Assembly: GCA_905214625.1 (NCBI GenBank)
Contig: CAJMMQ010000008.1
Location: forward strand, 37,186-101,185
Length of the DNA stretch: 64,000 bases
Direction: 5' to 3'
From: an uncultured bacterium
Lineage (GTDB): Bacteria > Bacteroidota > Bacteroidia > Bacteroidales > Bacteroidaceae
Numbering within the stretch: position 1 is the first letter of the stretch; each line of letters opens with the position of its first letter. The notes beneath the pieces are model-generated. The model was not told the origin of the DNA and searched no databases. It was given only the letters and a program-made list of their open reading frames with translations. The translations under genes and the position numbers were made by a program. Shown in pieces: positions 61,442 to 64,000 of this stretch.

Positions 61442-63808
61442 TTATTCTTTCACGCTGATTTTTCCGTCAATAATTTCAGCCTCCACTGTTCTGCCGCCTG
61501 TGGCATGCAGCCTGAATCTGACATTCCATTCGCGCGGCCATGCCTGGAACAACAGCAGTTTGCCGTCAGGCGATTCCTGAAGCAGCATCTCCTGCAAGCC
61601 TATCATGGCAGCTCCTCCGCGGTTGCAGTCGGGAGCCCAGTCGTACCCGGGGTCCCAGAAAGCAGGAAAGCGATAAGGGCCGTCGGCAAATTTCTCAAGG
61701 TTAAGGCGTGCCGCTTCGTCGGTAAGACCAAGGCATGCCGCCCAGATGTTGTCCTGTTTCCAGCCTATGTGCGTGCGCATCTTTTGTGCGTGCGGGTCTT
61801 TAAGATAAGTGTTGCGCGCTATGTTTAGTCCGCTACGCCCCATGCCGTATATTCTCCAAGGAAATACCGGATACAGTTGCGGCGTCTCAACGTTCTGTAT
61901 TCTGGCCCATACAATGGCAGGGGCTATGCATGTGTCGCCCTCTATGGTGCGCAGCGGCATGTCGGGTATGCGGCTTATGAATGTTGAGTCAAGGGCATAA
62001 GCAAGTGTGTCTTGTATGCCTTTTGCAGTCTTGTATGCCTCAAACTGCTCTGTCACTGTGCGCAATGCTGCCACTACGCTCGACGGGTTATATGCCATTT
62101 TGTATGTCTCGCATCCTGATGAAGGGTAGAGTATAAGTTTTCCTTCACCGTCGAGTGCCTTCACTCCGCGCTGTTTTGCAAGATACTGATAATGTTCGTC
62201 GAAGAATTGCAGGCATTGCACAATCAGCGGTTCATACTTCGTGATGTCCATTCCGGTGTAAAAGTGCGCCTGTAATATCATTGAGCAGAATTCCAACGAT
62301 GTGTCCCACTGATATTCAAGCCATGCGTTGCGCTCCATACCGTAGTCATCTCCGGGCTTGTGCTTGCCGTATTCGGCAGGATTAGGCAGTCCGAAGTTTT
62401 CTATCTGTTCGGTAAACGACGCCCCGCCGTGTCCCCAATAATGTTTTGTGCGTGCCACAGCGGTAGGCAGCAGTCGCAGATATGTGTCAAACTGCGACAC
62501 CATCATGTCCGTGTCTCCGCTTTTAAGCATAGGCCAGTAAACCAGTCGCTGGTTTTGAGCAGTCATGGTTCCGCCTCCCCATTTGCGGTAGTCGGGTGTG
62601 AAAGGTGTTTTCGGGTCTACGTATACTGGGTCGAAGGTGAACAGTCCGCCGTTGAATTTAGAGGGCCATTGCCCGTAGGCGTTGCATCCGAGCATATAGC
62701 GGAACAGTTCGTAGTTGCGCAGCATGCTCTGCCATTTGCTTGTCGGATTGTCTGTGTTGTCGTTTCTGTCGGCCGGTATGATATAGCTTCTTTGCCAGTA
62801 AGCGTGCCACCATGCAGCACTTCTTCTTTTCGACTCTTTCGCCGTAGGCATCTTCGGGGCCTTGTCGCCGTCATACAGGTTTAGCGTTATTGTGGATTTT
62901 TTTATGCCTTCAGCCTTAAAGTTCCATGCGCGGAAGTCTGTTGAGGCGTAGGTGCCGTCTGTCGTACCGCAGAAAGTGAAGCCCGTGGCAACAAGTTCAC
63001 CGCCAAAGCGCAGGCCGCCGATTGGGTTATACAGATTGCTTTTTATGCCGTCGAGGTTTTCTTTATTTACCGTAAAGTCGAACACTGTCTGTTCGCGGTT
63101 TTTGTGCCAGAATACAAGTGTGCTGCCCTTTGCACGTATCGAATCCTGATATGTGGTGCAGTCCTTGGGCAAATTCCATTTGTATGAGCACTGCTGACAT
63201 TCGGCTTTTGTAACCGGTCTGTCTTTATATCGCCAGCTTTCATAGCTCAGGGTGGCGTCTGTCTTTGTCTTTGAACTTATCTCTGCAAACACGGCAGATG
63301 TCTCAACATCGGCCCACAGGCGTATTTCCGTGTCTTTTCCCTTAATGTAAACAGCGCCGTCATCAAACCGCAAAGTCTGGCTGAAGCCTGCATCTGCACC
63401 GTTAAACGGGTTAGGATTAAGTTTGAGTCTCAGTCTTCCGGCTTTCAGCAGCGTATTGTTCTCGTCGAACATTCCGCTTCGTGCCACGTATATCATTATG
63501 TCGCCGTTCTCCACCCATACGTTCATGCCCACGTCGTGTCCGCCGCATGGCATTGATTCAGATGAGTTCTTGCTCTGTGTCGTCCATATGTAGTCTGCCG
63601 GCACATAGTCTTTTCCTCTTGTAGTTTTAGCTGATTTACCGGTTGCAGCTGCCGGCATGCTTGTTGTCACTGCTGTTAAGACAACAGCAAGCACCAACAT
63701 CGCATAGTAAATGAAATGAGACAGACGGCCTTGCCGGTTTGCGTTTAAGGCAAAATGTTTTTTCTTGACTTGTTTTTTTGATAGCGTTCTGTAGTACGTT
63801 TTTTTCAT
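61442..63808 (-). CDS. DUF5703-type secreted protein, probable glycoside hydrolase of (alpha/alpha)6 type
   Basis: 788 residues. The signal sequence has an unusually long basic n-region (about 30 residues) before FIYYAMLVLAVVLTAV. The N-terminal beta domain starts YIWTTQSKNSSESMPCGGHD and VGMNVWVENGDIMIYVARSG, the pattern I know from DUF5703 proteins. The rest looks like a GH95-like helical barrel: KFNGGLFTFDP, NQRLVYWPMLKSGD, NAWLEYQWDTSLEF and CNRGGAAMIGLQEMLLQE. Such proteins occur in plant-glycan loci of Bacteroidota; activity is not established. The next gene upstream is on the same strand, 90 bp away. Confidence 0.7.
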   Translation of the reverse strand: MKKTYYRTLSKKQVKKKHFALNANRQGRLSHFIYYAMLVLAVVLTAVTTSMPAAATGKSAKTTRGKDYVPADYIWTTQSKNSSESMPCGGHDVGMNVWVENGDIMIYVARSGMFDENNTLLKAGRLRLKLNPNPFNGADAGFSQTLRFDDGAVYIKGKDTEIRLWADVETSAVFAEISSKTKTDATLSYESWRYKDRPVTKAECQQCSYKWNLPKDCTTYQDSIRAKGSTLVFWHKNREQTVFDFTVNKENLDGIKSNLYNPIGGLRFGGELVATGFTFCGTTDGTYASTDFRAWNFKAEGIKKSTITLNLYDGDKAPKMPTAKESKRRSAAWWHAYWQRSYIIPADRNDNTDNPTSKWQSMLRNYELFRYMLGCNAYGQWPSKFNGGLFTFDPVYVDPKTPFTPDYRKWGGGTMTAQNQRLVYWPMLKSGDTDMMVSQFDTYLRLLPTAVARTKHYWGHGGASFTEQIENFGLPNPAEYGKHKPGDDYGMERNAWLEYQWDTSLEFCSMILQAHFYTGMDITKYEPLIVQCLQFFDEHYQYLAKQRGVKALDGEGKLILYPSSGCETYKMAYNPSSVVAALRTVTEQFEAYKTAKGIQDTLAYALDSTFISRIPDMPLRTIEGDTCIAPAIVWARIQNVETPQLYPVFPWRIYGMGRSGLNIARNTYLKDPHAQKMRTHIGWKQDNIWAACLGLTDEAARLNLEKFADGPYRFPAFWDPGYDWAPDCNRGGAAMIGLQEMLLQESPDGKLLLFQAWPREWNVRFRLHATGGRTVEAEIIDGKISVKE

Positions 63809-63819
63809 ATTGCTTTTAT

Positions 63820-63827
63820 CAAAAGTA
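63820..63827 (-). promoter_or_regulatory. Possible -7 element for the DUF5703-type gene
   Basis: The minus strand reads TACTTTTG, only 12 bp before the start; the gene may be nearly leaderless or be read from the upstream gene. Confidence 0.35.
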
Positions 63828-63897
63828 GGAATTTATCGTTTGTTATTTTCTTTTCGGTAAGGCTATTGCGGTTAAATGGTATTTTTACTGTTCTGTT

Positions 63898-64000
63898 TCA
63901 GACACATATCCAGTCGCCTATCGTGCCTGTCTCCGACGAGAAGCTGGCGCCTATCTTGAACACACGGCGGTTGTCTGACTCGTATTCGCGGGCATAGCCC
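63898..64000 (-). CDS. C-terminal end of an unidentified protein, cut by window edge
   Basis: The minus strand is open from the window edge to a TGA at 63898-63900. The visible 33 residues end SSETGTIGDWICV and include REYESDNRRVFKIGASF, a pattern of beta strands that could close a carbohydrate-binding or barrel domain. Too little is visible to identify it. It is upstream of, and in the same direction as, the DUF5703-type gene, so the two may form an operon. Confidence 0.55.
   Translation of the reverse strand, partial: GYAREYESDNRRVFKIGASFSSETGTIGDWICV

Overview
This 64-kb chromosomal window reads as a Bacteroidota genome, most likely Prevotellaceae (Prevotella/Segatella type). The evidence is the conserved block parA-parB-DUF5683-lytic transglycosylase-rel next to surE and lpxB, a GLPGLI protein paired with a TonB-receptor-like barrel, a T9SS-type C-terminal sorting domain, a BACON-domain lipoprotein, a divergent LptD, a DUF349 protein, and many upstream sequences matching the Bacteroidota promoter (-33 TTG, -7 TAnnTTTG). 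Ribosome-binding sites are weak throughout, as expected for this group. All calls come from reading the sequence; no database search was run.

Layout: 1-429 is a cut pectinesterase (minus). 521-6672 is a five-gene minus-strand operon: parA, parB, DUF5683, LysM transglycosylase, bifunctional Rel. surE (6818-7603, plus) and lpxB (12198-13352, plus), which I recall as close neighbours in relatives, are separated by a divergent pair: a TPR/membrane/HTH regulator (7600-9357) and a large secreted T9SS-type protein (9611-11884). Much of that pair is far more AT-rich than the rest of the window. 14025-17403 is the GLPGLI/outer-membrane-barrel pair. 17662-21016 is the rsfS-ftsH-cdsA operon, followed by tRNA-Gln. 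21614-31854 (minus) holds a nucleotidyltransferase-fold protein, TPR protein, DUF349 protein, CorA, BACON lipoprotein, PepD, a flippase-like membrane protein and a GNAT. 32305-36159 (plus) is ppk1, ppx and hsp20. 36524-42896 (minus) holds an HD protein, an oxaloacetate-decarboxylase-alpha-like protein with a lysine-less carrier domain, a patatin-like autotransporter, queF and a queuosine-precursor transporter. A TlpA-type thioredoxin (43101-44180, plus), a CPA2 antiporter, pepT, tRNA-Arg and tryptophanase follow, then a HAD-thioesterase fusion, a GH78 rhamnosidase, LptD, an iron-type alcohol dehydrogenase, a DUF5703-type protein and a cut final gene.

Themes: envelope biogenesis (LpxB, LptD, CdsA, transglycosylase, patatin barrel), stress and stringent response (Rel, Ppk/Ppx, FtsH, Hsp20, RsfS), peptide and amino-acid use (PepD, PepT, TnaA), and plant pectin/rhamnose use (pectinesterase, GH78, DUF5703). 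Intergenic DNA is unusually structured. I see two dispersed repeat families (three copies of R1 with a GTGGCCGAG hairpin, four copies of R2 with a CATAGC/GCTATG core) and two arrays of four 22-bp units. No CRISPR array, transposase, prophage or rRNA was seen.
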